A stretch of 64,000 bases of DNA from Sphaerochaeta associata (GTDB lineage Bacteria > Spirochaetota > Spirochaetia > Sphaerochaetales > Sphaerochaetaceae), in NCBI RefSeq assembly GCF_022869165.1, contig NZ_CP094929.1, positions 496,001 through 560,000 of the forward strand. The letters run 5' to 3'. Below are positions 53,948 to 62,437 of this stretch, piece by piece (positions within the stretch are counted from its first letter, which is position 1; each line of letters begins with the position of its first letter). The notes under the pieces are model-generated. The model did no database searches and was not told the DNA's origin. It worked only from the letters and a program-made list of their open reading frames with translations. Both the position numbers and the translations under genes were made by a program.

Positions 53948-54997
53948 ATGCTGATTAGTTGTACGCGCAAGATGTATGGTTATGTCGGTGGTTCAGAAAG
54001 GATAGGCTCGCATGAGTATGATTCTCTGTTCACCTGGTCGGGGGAGCTGTTCCATGCAGATGATGGAAACGCATACGTTATGCTCCGCAACCTTTATACT
54101 GGATTTCCCATCTTGTTTCAGGTATCAAGAAAAACCCTTGTGATCAACAGCGAACAGATTCTTGCTGAGATTCGTAAGGCTTTTCTAGCCCAAGGCTATG
54201 ACAATAATGCAATCGAGGTCTATCTGAAGGAAGGTGAGGCTGTCCGATTTACCCGAAAGAGTGACCAGCCTGTCAAGAAGAAGCTCGACGCCCTTATTGC
54301 TTCTACCTGCGAAATTGGATTTGACAAGGCGCCCTCCATGCTCCCCAAGCAGGTGACGACACAGAACAGGAAGAAGGTGGTCAGCTCTGATTTGATGAGG
54401 GAGGCTCTTGATGAACAAAGGGTGGAAATTACCAAGAAACTGAATTTGGTTGTTCCTTTGAAGGCAACCCTTCAGCTGACTCCCGGCTACAATGTTTGGC
54501 GGAGTTTTCTCCTCCCTCCGACACTTACCATGTATGAAGTGCATCGTGTGTTGCAGATTGCCTTCGCTTGGGACGACGATCATCTGCACGAATTCAGAGT
54601 AGGCAAGCATATCCGCATAGGTGAGAAAAACGAGGAGAAGGACGGATGGTTTGACCGTGATGAGATATACGATGAAAGTGAAGTGCAGTTGCAACAAGTA
54701 GTCGGCCTTGCCCCTACCTTCACCTATATTTATGATTTCGGCGATTATTGGGTCCATACCATCAAGGTTGAAAAACCGAAGTTCATACCTGAAGAACCCG
54801 TTGCAGTGTGTACGGGTGGAAAAGGTGCGAGTCCTTGGGAGGATTGCGGCGGAGCCTATGGATTTGATGAAATGATGGGAATTCTCGCTGATCCCGAGCA
54901 TGAGCAATATGAAGAAATCCTGGATTGGTCCGGTGGAATTGAGGAACGGGAGTTCGATCAGCTGTACATCAATGCACGTCTTTTGCAAGAATTCTGA
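53948..54997 (+). CDS. DUF6933-like plus pRiA4b ORF-3-like fusion protein
   Basis: A 349-residue protein. Residues 1-95 begin MLISCTRKMYGYVGG and continue SLFTWSGELFHADDGNAYVM, like DUF6933. After a linker, residues from about 165 form a pRiA4b ORF-3 domain: VWRSFLLPPTLTMYEVHRVL, FAWDDDHLHEFRVG, and FTYIYDFGDYWVHTIKVEK, ending in CGGAYGF. Such proteins, first noted near plasmids and insertion sequences, have no settled function. Start ATG 53948 follows AGGAGG. Confidence 0.8.
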   Translation: MLISCTRKMYGYVGGSERIGSHEYDSLFTWSGELFHADDGNAYVMLRNLYTGFPILFQVSRKTLVINSEQILAEIRKAFLAQGYDNNAIEVYLKEGEAVRFTRKSDQPVKKKLDALIASTCEIGFDKAPSMLPKQVTTQNRKKVVSSDLMREALDEQRVEITKKLNLVVPLKATLQLTPGYNVWRSFLLPPTLTMYEVHRVLQIAFAWDDDHLHEFRVGKHIRIGEKNEEKDGWFDRDEIYDESEVQLQQVVGLAPTFTYIYDFGDYWVHTIKVEKPKFIPEEPVAVCTGGKGASPWEDCGGAYGFDEMMGILADPEHEQYEEILDWSGGIEEREFDQLYINARLLQEF

Positions 54998-55011
54998 TTG
55001 AGGAGCGTTGT

Positions 55012-56265
55012 ATGCGTTTAGGTGTTATTGCCGATGATTTTACCGGGGCTGTCGATATAGCCGGCTTTCTGGTGGCGGGGGGAATGAGGACTGTCATGTG
55101 CAGCCGTGCGGTCCAGACGGGTGACTGTGATGCAATCGTCATGAGTTTGAAGATACGCAGCATCCCCAAGGAGCAGGCAGTCGAGCAAGCCCTTGCTGCT
55201 CTTGCTTTTCTCAAGGAATGCGGCTGTGACCGGTTCTATTACAAGTACTGCTCCACCTTCGATAGTACCGCTGAAGGGAATATCGGACCGGTTTCCGATG
55301 CCCTCAGACAGGCTCTGCATTGTAGTGCCACCCTGATCTGTCCGGCCCTTCCGGTCAACAAAAGGACTGTGTTCCATGGCTATCTCTTTGTAAACGATGA
55401 GCTGCTCAGCGATTCGCCGATGCGCCACCATCCGCTCAATCCGATGCACGACTCCAAACTCGCGAGGATTCTCTCCTCGCAAAGCCCGGCCAAGAATGGA
55501 CATATCTACCATGATGTCATAAAGAGGGGAAGTGATGCCGTCCGTCAGGCGATTGACGGCTTGAAAGACGAGGGGGTAAACAACATTATCGTCGATGTCG
55601 TCGATGATGAGGACCTTGCTTGCATTGCAGAGGCAACCCAGGATTTTACCCTGGTGACCGGAGGCTCAGGCCTTGCCCAGGGAATAACAGAGGTTTGGAG
55701 ACGAACTGAGAAGCGTGGAGGCAATGAAGCCGCCTTTGTCGTGGAAAAACGAAAGGCGGTGGTTATAGCCGGCTCCTGCTCGGCGATGATGCAGAAGCAG
55801 GTTGCGTACTACAAAAAGCTCGCTCCTTCGTTGAGCATCGATGAACAGGCCTGCTTGGATGATCCAGAGTATGGCAAGAACATAGCAACTTGGGTTTTGG
55901 ATCATCAAGACCAGGATCTCGCACCGTTGGTGTACGCAACCAGGTCGCCGATTGAGCTTGAAGAGAATCGAAAGAAGTTCGGCGACGTTGATGTCTCATC
56001 GGCCATCGAGCACTTGTTCGCCCGCCTGACCGCATTGCTTGCAGAGAAGGGCGTACAAACTTTCATCGTAGGGGGAGGCGAGACCAGCGGGGTGGTGGCT
56101 ACCACCTTGGGAGTCGATGCCTACCGTATCGGAGCTCAAATCGACCCGGGTGTCTCCTGGGTGCGATCGTTGGATGGAACATATCAGTTGGTGCTCAAGA
56201 GCGGCAACTTCGGTTCCGAGCAGTTCTTGTTGAAGGCGCAGGAGATGTACGATGGAAATACGTGA
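55012..56265 (+). CDS. otnK: 3-oxo-tetronate kinase family protein (four-carbon acid sugar kinase)
   Basis: A 417-residue protein with the two-domain SBD_N/NBD_C layout of OtnK. N-terminus LGVIADDFTGAVDIAGFLV is the DDxTG substrate motif; VTGGSGLAQG and the late VGGGETSGVVATTLGV are the nucleotide-site glycine motifs. OtnK phosphorylates 3-oxo-tetronates made from L-threonate or D-erythronate. The adjacent aldolase-family decarboxylase supports this role. No dehydrogenase for the first step is seen nearby. Confidence 0.88.
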   Translation: MRLGVIADDFTGAVDIAGFLVAGGMRTVMCSRAVQTGDCDAIVMSLKIRSIPKEQAVEQALAALAFLKECGCDRFYYKYCSTFDSTAEGNIGPVSDALRQALHCSATLICPALPVNKRTVFHGYLFVNDELLSDSPMRHHPLNPMHDSKLARILSSQSPAKNGHIYHDVIKRGSDAVRQAIDGLKDEGVNNIIVDVVDDEDLACIAEATQDFTLVTGGSGLAQGITEVWRRTEKRGGNEAAFVVEKRKAVVIAGSCSAMMQKQVAYYKKLAPSLSIDEQACLDDPEYGKNIATWVLDHQDQDLAPLVYATRSPIELEENRKKFGDVDVSSAIEHLFARLTALLAEKGVQTFIVGGGETSGVVATTLGVDAYRIGAQIDPGVSWVRSLDGTYQLVLKSGNFGSEQFLLKAQEMYDGNT

Positions 56266-56869
56266 GATGAAGCAGCAGTTGGTGGAAGTCGCCCTCAGTC
56301 TCTATCAGAGAGGATTGGTCGTCGGAAGTGCGGGCAACATGTCGGTGTCCCTCGATGACGGTACCTTTTTGGCAACTCCCACCGGGTCATCCTTCGGTTC
56401 GCTGAGAGAGGGGGATGTTTCGCACTTCACCAAGGAGGGAACCATACTCTGCGGCAAAGCCCCCACCAAGGAAGTGCCTTTTCACCTCGCCTGTTATGCA
56501 TCGCATCCACAGGCAAAGGCGGTGGTGCATTTGCACTCAACCTATGCAACCTTGCTTGCAAGTTGTGAACATCTGGTCGATGGACAGCCCTTTGTGCCCT
56601 TCACTCCCTACTTTGTGATGAAGGTCAGCAAGGTGGGCATTCTTCCTTACCGCAAGCCGGGATCGCCTCTGATTGCCACCGACATCCTGGCAAAGCCGCA
56701 ATACAGCACCTATCTGATGCAGAACCATGGCCTGATCGTCTGTGGCGCCACCTTGAACGAAGCCCTCTATAGTGCAGAGGAATTTGAGGAGAGTGCAAAG
56801 CTCTGGTACCTTGGCAGGACTTTGCCTATCAGGCATTTGACCGAGGAGCAATTGAAGGAGCTGAGATGA
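56252..56869 (+). CDS. otnC: Class II aldolase family protein, probable 3-oxo-tetronate 4-phosphate decarboxylase
   Basis: A 205-residue class II aldolase/adducin protein. SAGNMSVSL near residue 28 binds phosphate; zinc ligands are in VVHLHSTYATL and the later QNHGLIVCG, with the acidic residue in KEVPFHLACY. Paired with OtnK (14-base overlap) it matches the OtnC decarboxylase, which yields dihydroxyacetone phosphate. An ATG overlapping its stop opens a short frame of about 30 codons (MAGLDVFVGLLRR) that runs into the PIN-gene region and may be the remains of a third operon gene. Confidence 0.85.
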   Translation: MEIREMKQQLVEVALSLYQRGLVVGSAGNMSVSLDDGTFLATPTGSSFGSLREGDVSHFTKEGTILCGKAPTKEVPFHLACYASHPQAKAVVHLHSTYATLLASCEHLVDGQPFVPFTPYFVMKVSKVGILPYRKPGSPLIATDILAKPQYSTYLMQNHGLIVCGATLNEALYSAEEFEESAKLWYLGRTLPIRHLTEEQLKELR

Positions 56870-56898
56870 TGGCAGGCCTCGATGTGTTTGTAGGCTTA

Positions 56899-57477
56899 CT
56901 ACGAAGGTTGTTGAATCAATGGCCATATCTTGGGATCGAATGCTTCTTTTATCTTTGCTGAGATGATCCAAAGAAGCTTTGCGTCCTTTCTTTGTAAAAG
57001 TTGAATTTTCCCTGCTTTGATGGCTTGGATGATATCGATGAGTCTCAGGCAGGTTATTTTGTGGAGTTCTGTGTTCAATAATTCATCTACGATTGTCTGC
57101 AGGTGCATTTCATCAGTGGCGAAGATGGCGATGTCCATTGTTTTTGCATACGCAAGGGAACTCACTTCACCCAAATTCTTCCTTGGATATCGGGGATCAA
57201 TCATTCTCTTGGACAGTAGTTTGAATGTCGCATGATACAATAGTTGTTCCTGTACCGGTAACACGGCTTCACTGACAATTTTCAAGGTTCCTGAATCCAG
57301 TAATGATTTGATTTGTCTTTTTGCTGATGTCGATTGCCTGATTTCGTTATAGACAGTTTCATGAATGAGGGCGACATCTGCCAGAAGCGGTAACATTTTG
57401 GTCAGATACGGATAACTATCGCTACACCCAAGTTTGATGCAGAAGTCGGCATCAACCAGTATTTGATTATAATGCAA
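56899..57477 (-). CDS. PIN-domain-like protein, probable toxin
   Basis: A 192-residue protein whose N-terminus QILVDADFCIKLG and middle segment MDIAIFATDE carry the acidic residues expected of a PIN nuclease, with an intermediate glutamate in ETVYNEI. PIN proteins of toxin-antitoxin pairs cut RNA. The gene begins four bases after the remains of an XRE/ImmA-like partner (57482-57808). Lower GC than its neighbours, pointing to a transferred module. Whether it is harmful to the cell cannot be judged here. Confidence 0.65.
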   Translation of the reverse strand: MHYNQILVDADFCIKLGCSDSYPYLTKMLPLLADVALIHETVYNEIRQSTSAKRQIKSLLDSGTLKIVSEAVLPVQEQLLYHATFKLLSKRMIDPRYPRKNLGEVSSLAYAKTMDIAIFATDEMHLQTIVDELLNTELHKITCLRLIDIIQAIKAGKIQLLQRKDAKLLWIISAKIKEAFDPKIWPLIQQPS

Positions 57478-57481
57478 TAGA

Positions 57482-57808
57482 TTATATCTCCATCAGACTT
57501 GATAGCTCCTCATTTGATGGAAGTTGAGGTTGTTCTGGTGACTTTATTCCCACTTGCCCAGCTTGCAAGCCTGACAAGGAGAGCAGGTATTCCAAGCGTT
57601 CAAAGGTGATCCGGTGCTGTTCATAGGCACGAACAGTGTATTCGACTAACCTATCCAGAGAAATCGTATTGGTACGTTCCAGTGATTCCAATCCCAACCT
57701 CTTCTTCCACATTTTCAGGTGATTCTTATCAAGTTGCACGAAAGAAAGGTAGGTACTTTGGGATATTGCTTCAATCTCTCTCAAGCGCTCAATCCAGTGT
57801 CTGCATTC
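57482..57808 (-). pseudogene. C-terminal remnant of an XRE/ImmA-type partner gene
   Basis: The open frame covers about 108 codons from 57808 to the stop at 57482, and the only usable starts are a TTG at 57784 or internal codons. Its sequence (LSFVQLDKNHLKMWKKRLG, then VRAYEQHRITFERLEYLLSL) is like the C-terminal end of long XRE-ImmA/IrrE proteins that accompany PIN genes; the helix-turn-helix and peptidase parts are missing. Upstream it joins a lipoprotein signal sequence in another frame. Therefore likely a 5'-truncated gene; expression from TTG 57784 is possible. Confidence 0.55.
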
Positions 57809-57891
57809 TCAATGGATTCTTCGCATCCGGCCAGTACCAGTGCAAGTACCAGCATGCTGAGTATGCTCAGAGAGACGTATGCTCGTTTCAT
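57781..57891 (-). pseudogene. Truncated lipoprotein gene
   Basis: From ATG 57889-57891, with GGAGG five bases upstream, the frame gives 36 residues: MKRAYVSLSILSMLVLALVL then AGCEESIENADTGLSA and a stop. This is a complete lipoprotein signal (lipobox LAGC, Cys23) with almost no mature protein. Its last part overlaps the XRE/ImmA remnant in another frame, so the original lipoprotein gene was probably cut off at about 57810-57825. A promoter lies upstream (57920-57948). A genuine tiny lipoprotein of the lysis or entericidin kind is the alternative. Confidence 0.6.
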
Positions 57892-57919
57892 TGCGTCCTC
57901 CAGGTAGTATGGTATTGTT

Positions 57920-57948
57920 AGGATACGGTACCTGACATGACACATCAA
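57920..57948 (-). promoter_or_regulatory. Promoter of the truncated lipoprotein gene
   Basis: On the minus strand TTGATG (57948-57943) and TATCCT (57925-57920) are 17 bases apart, about 30 bases before the ATG at 57891. Confidence 0.5.
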
Positions 57949-58079
57949 GGAATATGTATGGCAAAAACTCTCAAAGTGCCAACACAATCTTATAATTGTA
58001 CAATAAGCGCTTAGAATTCACTTATTGCCATGTTGGTGTGGATAATAAAATTCCAGGCTGGGATTGGACTTTTTCAATC

Positions 58080-58616
58080 CTAGATAAACCCATAGTCCTG
58101 GTGAGAGTACCTATTCAAGCCAAAGATCTGGATACACCAGTTTTTACCGGTTCTTGTCTTGAAGATGGTATTGCAGGTGCTTTGGATGGACTGGCTGGGA
58201 GTGTTCTTCTCTTGGAGATTGACCAGGAAGTCACTCTCTACCAGAATCTGGTAATCGAGTCCTTGGATGTCGGTGTAGGTGTGGTGGTGCCCGACCAAGT
58301 AGGCTACCCGTTCTATTGTCTTGGCATCGAAGCCCAATTCTGAGAGCAATGCCGTTGCCACCGGAGGGCCTTCGATCTCCTGCAGATGTCCCGAGCTCTT
58401 TCCTTCGTACTTTGCTTCACATGTCTTTATACCGATGTCATGCACAATTGCTGCGGCTTCCAAAGTGAATTGGGTCTCTTCGTCAAGTCCTTCCAGTAAT
58501 CCGATGGCTCGGGCATAACCATGGACTTTCACCAAATGAGCAATTCTTCGACTGTCGGGGCTGTCGTAGGCGATGGCTCGATCGAGCAATCTGGCAAGCA
58601 TGAGGTTTTTTGTCAT
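58080..58616 (-). CDS. HD-domain phosphohydrolase
   Basis: A 178-residue metal-dependent phosphohydrolase. The HD motif is AAAIVHDIGIKTCE, with an earlier histidine in VKVHGYARAIG and a later YLVGHHHTYTD. HD enzymes remove phosphate from nucleotides or other metabolites. Start ATG 58616 overlaps the PHP gene stop by four bases and has GGAG upstream; a longer start four codons earlier is less likely. Last gene of the minus-strand operon beginning at 63805. Confidence 0.85.
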   Translation of the reverse strand: MTKNLMLARLLDRAIAYDSPDSRRIAHLVKVHGYARAIGLLEGLDEETQFTLEAAAIVHDIGIKTCEAKYEGKSSGHLQEIEGPPVATALLSELGFDAKTIERVAYLVGHHHTYTDIQGLDYQILVESDFLVNLQEKNTPSQSIQSTCNTIFKTRTGKNWCIQIFGLNRYSHQDYGFI

Positions 58617-59407
58617 AGCTGGCTCCATGTGTTGTATGCATGCACCCTCTTTTTCGAGCCGGATGCATCGTAGAGATAGACAGGGATATCGGAATCAGAG
58701 CTTTTGGGAGGCTGCACATGGGTCTCATCCGATAGGATTTCGTACCCCTTTCTCTCCTTGATCGCTTTCACGAAATCGGCAATCGTGTGAAGTGGATGGT
58801 CGAAGGCCATGCCTCCGGGGACGAGCCCTACTTTTGCTGCATCGTGTATGTCGCTGCCGCTGGTCATTGCAAGCTCGTACTTCTGTGCATAGGCACAAGC
58901 CTTTCGATCGAACTCTGCGTCATTCTCTGCGTTCACCGCCTCTATGCCGTGTACGGCAAAGGGACGTAGATGGATGGCAGAGAGATAGAATCGTTCCCGA
59001 AAAGGATGGGCTTGGATCATACACCCACCGCTATTGTCCACCGCCTCAAAGAGCTGAAGGTGGTCCCACTCCATAATCTGGGGATGGGCAAGCAACCATG
59101 TCTTGTCCAGGCCATAGATGAGGTATTCATCGTTGCCGAAGGAGTGTTCCCAGCCGAAGAAGACAGCGAGGCCGGCTTGTTCCCCAGCCTGTTTTGCATT
59201 CTCATAGCCTTTGCAGAACTGCTGGATTTTCTGCTCCCAAGGCAGGGAGCGCGATATGCAGGAGTTGCCGTTGAAGAAATGGTCGGTAACGATAATGCCG
59301 CTGTATCCGGCATTCACGTAGGGTTGTATATACTCGCAAGCCCAGCTGACCGAGCAGGCACTGGCTTCCTTGGTATGGAGGTGGGTCTCATAGAGAAACT
59401 GGTTCAT
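58613..59407 (-). CDS. PHP-domain metal-dependent hydrolase
   Basis: A 264-residue PHP-fold protein. YETHLHTKEASAC provides the HxH motif; IIVTDHFFNG the next ligand set; GWEHSFG, IQAHPFRE and SGSDIHDA the remaining metal ligands. PHP enzymes are phosphoesterases such as histidinol phosphatase or nuclease-like proteins; substrate unknown. Start ATG 59407 overlaps the epimerase stop by four bases; a longer frame upstream lies inside that gene. Confidence 0.87.
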   Translation of the reverse strand: MNQFLYETHLHTKEASACSVSWACEYIQPYVNAGYSGIIVTDHFFNGNSCISRSLPWEQKIQQFCKGYENAKQAGEQAGLAVFFGWEHSFGNDEYLIYGLDKTWLLAHPQIMEWDHLQLFEAVDNSGGCMIQAHPFRERFYLSAIHLRPFAVHGIEAVNAENDAEFDRKACAYAQKYELAMTSGSDIHDAAKVGLVPGGMAFDHPLHTIADFVKAIKERKGYEILSDETHVQPPKSSDSDIPVYLYDASGSKKRVHAYNTWSQL

Positions 59408-60582
59408 ATGTTCTGAGTATACCTTTTTATGAGCTCCATGCACATCCTTCCGTTGTTGTAAGGACCTTTCCATGACCAAACAAGTGCATGCGGTTCGGTA
59501 ACGGTTCCCTTTTCATCAACTTGGTAAAGCCACTCGCTCTGACTTCTTTGGTCAACCAAATGCATCTGGATGAAAGTCCAGATTCCATTGGCAGCTTCAA
59601 GATACTCCTTTTTATCGGGGTGCCTCTCATAGGCTGAAATGAAACCGAGAACAGCTTCGGCCTGGACCCAGTGCACACGCCTCGCTTGTACCTTTTCGTT
59701 GTGAGTCTCATCTACGACAGAGTTATACTTGTAGGCGTGTTCATATACTTGTTGGACGAGAGTGTCACACAGCGAAATCAGGTACTCTGTGTGGGTTCCC
59801 ATTGCACAGCTGCTGAGCATCCAGCTTGCTTCAATCTCATGGCCGAACGAGCGGTAATCACTCGCTTTGTTCAGTGAGCCGTCAAAGTAGATGGTCAGTG
59901 CTTTGCGCTCCTTATCATAGACTTGGGTCGCAAACAACGAGCAGAGCATATGGATTTTCTGCAGCAGCTTCGCATCGGGACTCGCCTGATGAAGCGTGTG
60001 ATAGGCTTCCAGAAGATGCAGCATCGTATTCATAGTTTTTTCTCCTCCGAAGTTACCTTTGGAGAAGCGGGTGTCGTCATTGGGATTTGCCTTGAAATCT
60101 TGTGAAAGGACCTCTTTGTATCCGATTTCATCGGCGAAATGCAACTCTACCAACTCTTGCAACTCTTGTGCCTTTTGCAGCGCTTCAAGCTTTCCCGTCA
60201 GCCGATAATAGGAAGTGAGCGCAAGAATTCCATAGGCAAAGCTGAAACTGCTTTTCACTGGATCTTCAATTTCTCCGTTATACGTCAGGGACCAGTAGAG
60301 CCCTCCGTACTCAGAGTCGAAGCAATGGTGCATCAGAAATTGATAGGCGTGATCGGCTGAGCGGCGGCAATCTTCGCGGTTAAGCAACATTGCCGCCTCA
60401 CTGAAGAAGTACAAGATCCGGCTTGTTTGCACACTGCCCTTGGAAGCCTTCTTGTACCATGTAAGATCGAACCCGACCTTGCCGTAGTATCCTCCATACT
60501 CTTCATCCTTCAGACTCACCCAGAATGGGATTATTGTCTTTTCAAGATGCTCCTTGGCTTGATGTGCTAGTAAATTCATCAT
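59404..60582 (-). CDS. AGE-family epimerase, cellobiose 2-epimerase type
   Basis: A 392-residue (alpha/alpha)6-barrel enzyme. Segments KTMNTMLHLLEAYHTL, YRSFGHEIEASWML, RVHWVQAEAVLGF and WSWKGPYNNGRMCMELIK hold the active-site histidines and tryptophans of cellobiose/mannobiose 2-epimerases (EC 5.1.3.11), which turn the reducing glucose of a beta-linked disaccharide into mannose. Located after ABC sugar permeases with four-base overlaps on both sides, so it probably acts on the imported disaccharide. Confidence 0.88.
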   Translation of the reverse strand: MMNLLAHQAKEHLEKTIIPFWVSLKDEEYGGYYGKVGFDLTWYKKASKGSVQTSRILYFFSEAAMLLNREDCRRSADHAYQFLMHHCFDSEYGGLYWSLTYNGEIEDPVKSSFSFAYGILALTSYYRLTGKLEALQKAQELQELVELHFADEIGYKEVLSQDFKANPNDDTRFSKGNFGGEKTMNTMLHLLEAYHTLHQASPDAKLLQKIHMLCSLFATQVYDKERKALTIYFDGSLNKASDYRSFGHEIEASWMLSSCAMGTHTEYLISLCDTLVQQVYEHAYKYNSVVDETHNEKVQARRVHWVQAEAVLGFISAYERHPDKKEYLEAANGIWTFIQMHLVDQRSQSEWLYQVDEKGTVTEPHALVWSWKGPYNNGRMCMELIKRYTQNI

Positions 60583-61418
60583 TCTTTAACCGCTCCTCGA
60601 GCAATGCCGTTGTAGATATAGCGTTGTAAAAATAAAAAAGCAATCAAGATTGGGATGATGGTAATCATTACCCCGGCACAGATATAATTATACTGGTTTC
60701 CATACTCTCCCGTAAATGTATATAAAGAGGTCGAAATCGTGACATATCGCGTTTTCGACTGCAAGTACAGATTGGCAAGATAGTACTCTTTATAGACTGA
60801 GACACCCTTGAGGATAAGGACCGTAACTGTAGCCGGTTTAACCAAAGGAAAGAGAATCCGGAAGAATATTGTAAAGTAGGATGCCCCATCAATGTATGCA
60901 GCTTCATCAAGGGAACGGGGAATGCTCTCAAAGAATTGCAGGAATATGTAAATGGCAATAATGTCGGTACCGGTATAGAGGATGACAATGCCCGGGATCG
61001 AGTTGACCAAACCCAGTGCGGTCATGATCTGATAAGTACTTACCTGCATCGTTACCCCGGGAATGAGATTGGCTACTAAAAAGGCTGCTTTGACCAAATT
61101 TCTTCCCTTGAAGGAGAAGCGATTGATAATGTAGGCGACCATGGTCCCAGTGATTACCGAACCGATGAGGGTAAAAAAGAGGATGAGCGAGGTATTCCAA
61201 AATGCAAGAGGCATTTTGGCCTTGGTCCAAGCGGTGGCATAGTTTTGCAGGTAAAGCCAACTCTTAGGTAAGTCGAGTGCTCCTGAGAGTCCGAACTCCT
61301 TTACATCCTTGAATGAAGCCAACAGGACCGTTACCAAAGGCAGCAAGGAGACAAAAGCCCCAAGAGCAAGTGTTGCATAGGTTGCCAGACGCAGGATACT
61401 CATTGGTTTTGATCTCAT
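60579..61418 (-). CDS. ABC sugar permease, MalG type
   Basis: A 279-residue six-span permease with EAA loop LDEAAYIDGASYFTIFFRIL. Overlaps the epimerase gene by four bases downstream and the other permease by four bases upstream. Confidence 0.92.
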   Translation of the reverse strand: MRSKPMSILRLATYATLALGAFVSLLPLVTVLLASFKDVKEFGLSGALDLPKSWLYLQNYATAWTKAKMPLAFWNTSLILFFTLIGSVITGTMVAYIINRFSFKGRNLVKAAFLVANLIPGVTMQVSTYQIMTALGLVNSIPGIVILYTGTDIIAIYIFLQFFESIPRSLDEAAYIDGASYFTIFFRILFPLVKPATVTVLILKGVSVYKEYYLANLYLQSKTRYVTISTSLYTFTGEYGNQYNYICAGVMITIIPILIAFLFLQRYIYNGIARGAVKE

Positions 61419-62341
61419 ATCCTCCCCCCTGCTTTTTCACCGAACAAGAGGTTGTACAGTACTTTCTGTAGAACGGTTCCGACAAGAATGATGAATAGGA
61501 GAACAATGGCCATGGCTGAGGCAAGACCGACCTTACCGGCCTCATGGGCAAGTTGATGCATCAAGACTACAAAGGTGGCTGTCCCATTCATCCCATTGGT
61601 GATGACATACGGGCCTTCGAACGCGCTGAAGGAGCCTTTGACCATCAACATGATGTTCAGCGTGACAATAGGTTTGAGCATGGGAAAAATGATGTAGCGA
61701 AACTGCTGGACTTTTGTTGCCCCGTCGATTTCGGCGGCCTCATAGAATTCCGGACTAATGGATTGGATCGCTCCTATGAATAGAACCATGCTCTGACCCA
61801 TATAGCGCCAGATGGAGGTCGCGGCGATGCTGTAGTTGTTGATCGAGCGTTCTTTCAGCCAGTAGGGTAGCTCGGCTTTATCGAAACCGATGATGCTCAG
61901 TACAGAGTCGAGCACGAGGCCACGTGTGTAGAAATATCGGAAAATGAAGCCCATAGCGATACCACAGACAAGGTAGGGGAAAAATAGGGTGGCTTTAAAG
62001 AAATTCCCCATTCGTACCTTGAAGCTGAGGATGGTGGCAAAGTAGAGAGCCAGAGTAAGCTGTATAACGCCGGCTCCCATATAATAAAAACTGTTTACCA
62101 ACGCAGCCTTGGTATCGGTGCGGGAGAAAACATCTTGGTAGTTCTTCAGACCGATAAAGGTTCTAGGACCGAGGTATTTCATTTTGAAGAAACTGAATTC
62201 AATCATTTTGACAAACGGAAGGTAGGTAAAGGTGACCAGCAATGCCATAGGAACCAAGGTGAAGGTGATTATTACCAACCATTTCTGTACTTCTCGCTGT
62301 TGGAAAAAGTATTGCAGTGCAGGTTTCTGCTGTCGTTCCAT
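61415..62341 (-). CDS. ABC sugar permease, MalF type
   Basis: A 308-residue six-span permease with EAA loop FYEAAEIDGATKVQQFRYII and a basic, glutamine-rich N-terminus. The ribosome site is AAAGGCGG. A 96-base space with a perfect hairpin separates it from the binding-protein gene. Confidence 0.92.
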   Translation of the reverse strand: MERQQKPALQYFFQQREVQKWLVIITFTLVPMALLVTFTYLPFVKMIEFSFFKMKYLGPRTFIGLKNYQDVFSRTDTKAALVNSFYYMGAGVIQLTLALYFATILSFKVRMGNFFKATLFFPYLVCGIAMGFIFRYFYTRGLVLDSVLSIIGFDKAELPYWLKERSINNYSIAATSIWRYMGQSMVLFIGAIQSISPEFYEAAEIDGATKVQQFRYIIFPMLKPIVTLNIMLMVKGSFSAFEGPYVITNGMNGTATFVVLMHQLAHEAGKVGLASAMAIVLLFIILVGTVLQKVLYNLLFGEKAGGRI

Positions 62342-62375
62342 GAAAATCCGCCTTTAGGAGAAGGTGTAGAGCGCC

Positions 62376-62395
62376 CTCCTGCATTGCTGCAGGAG
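62376..62395 (-). terminator. Intercistronic hairpin after the binding-protein gene
   Basis: CTCCTGCA and TGCAGGAG form a perfect eight-base stem with a four-base loop between the binding-protein and first permease genes. No T tract; likely sets the ratio of the products. Confidence 0.6.
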
Positions 62396-62437
62396 AGCAA
62401 GATTCACTATTGTTAGATGCAGGAGGTAAACTGCACG

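Noticed and set aside
57996-58343. Plus-strand open frame of 115 codons opposite the HD-domain gene
   Set aside because: Mostly antisense to the HD gene, which carries real catalytic motifs; no ribosome site.
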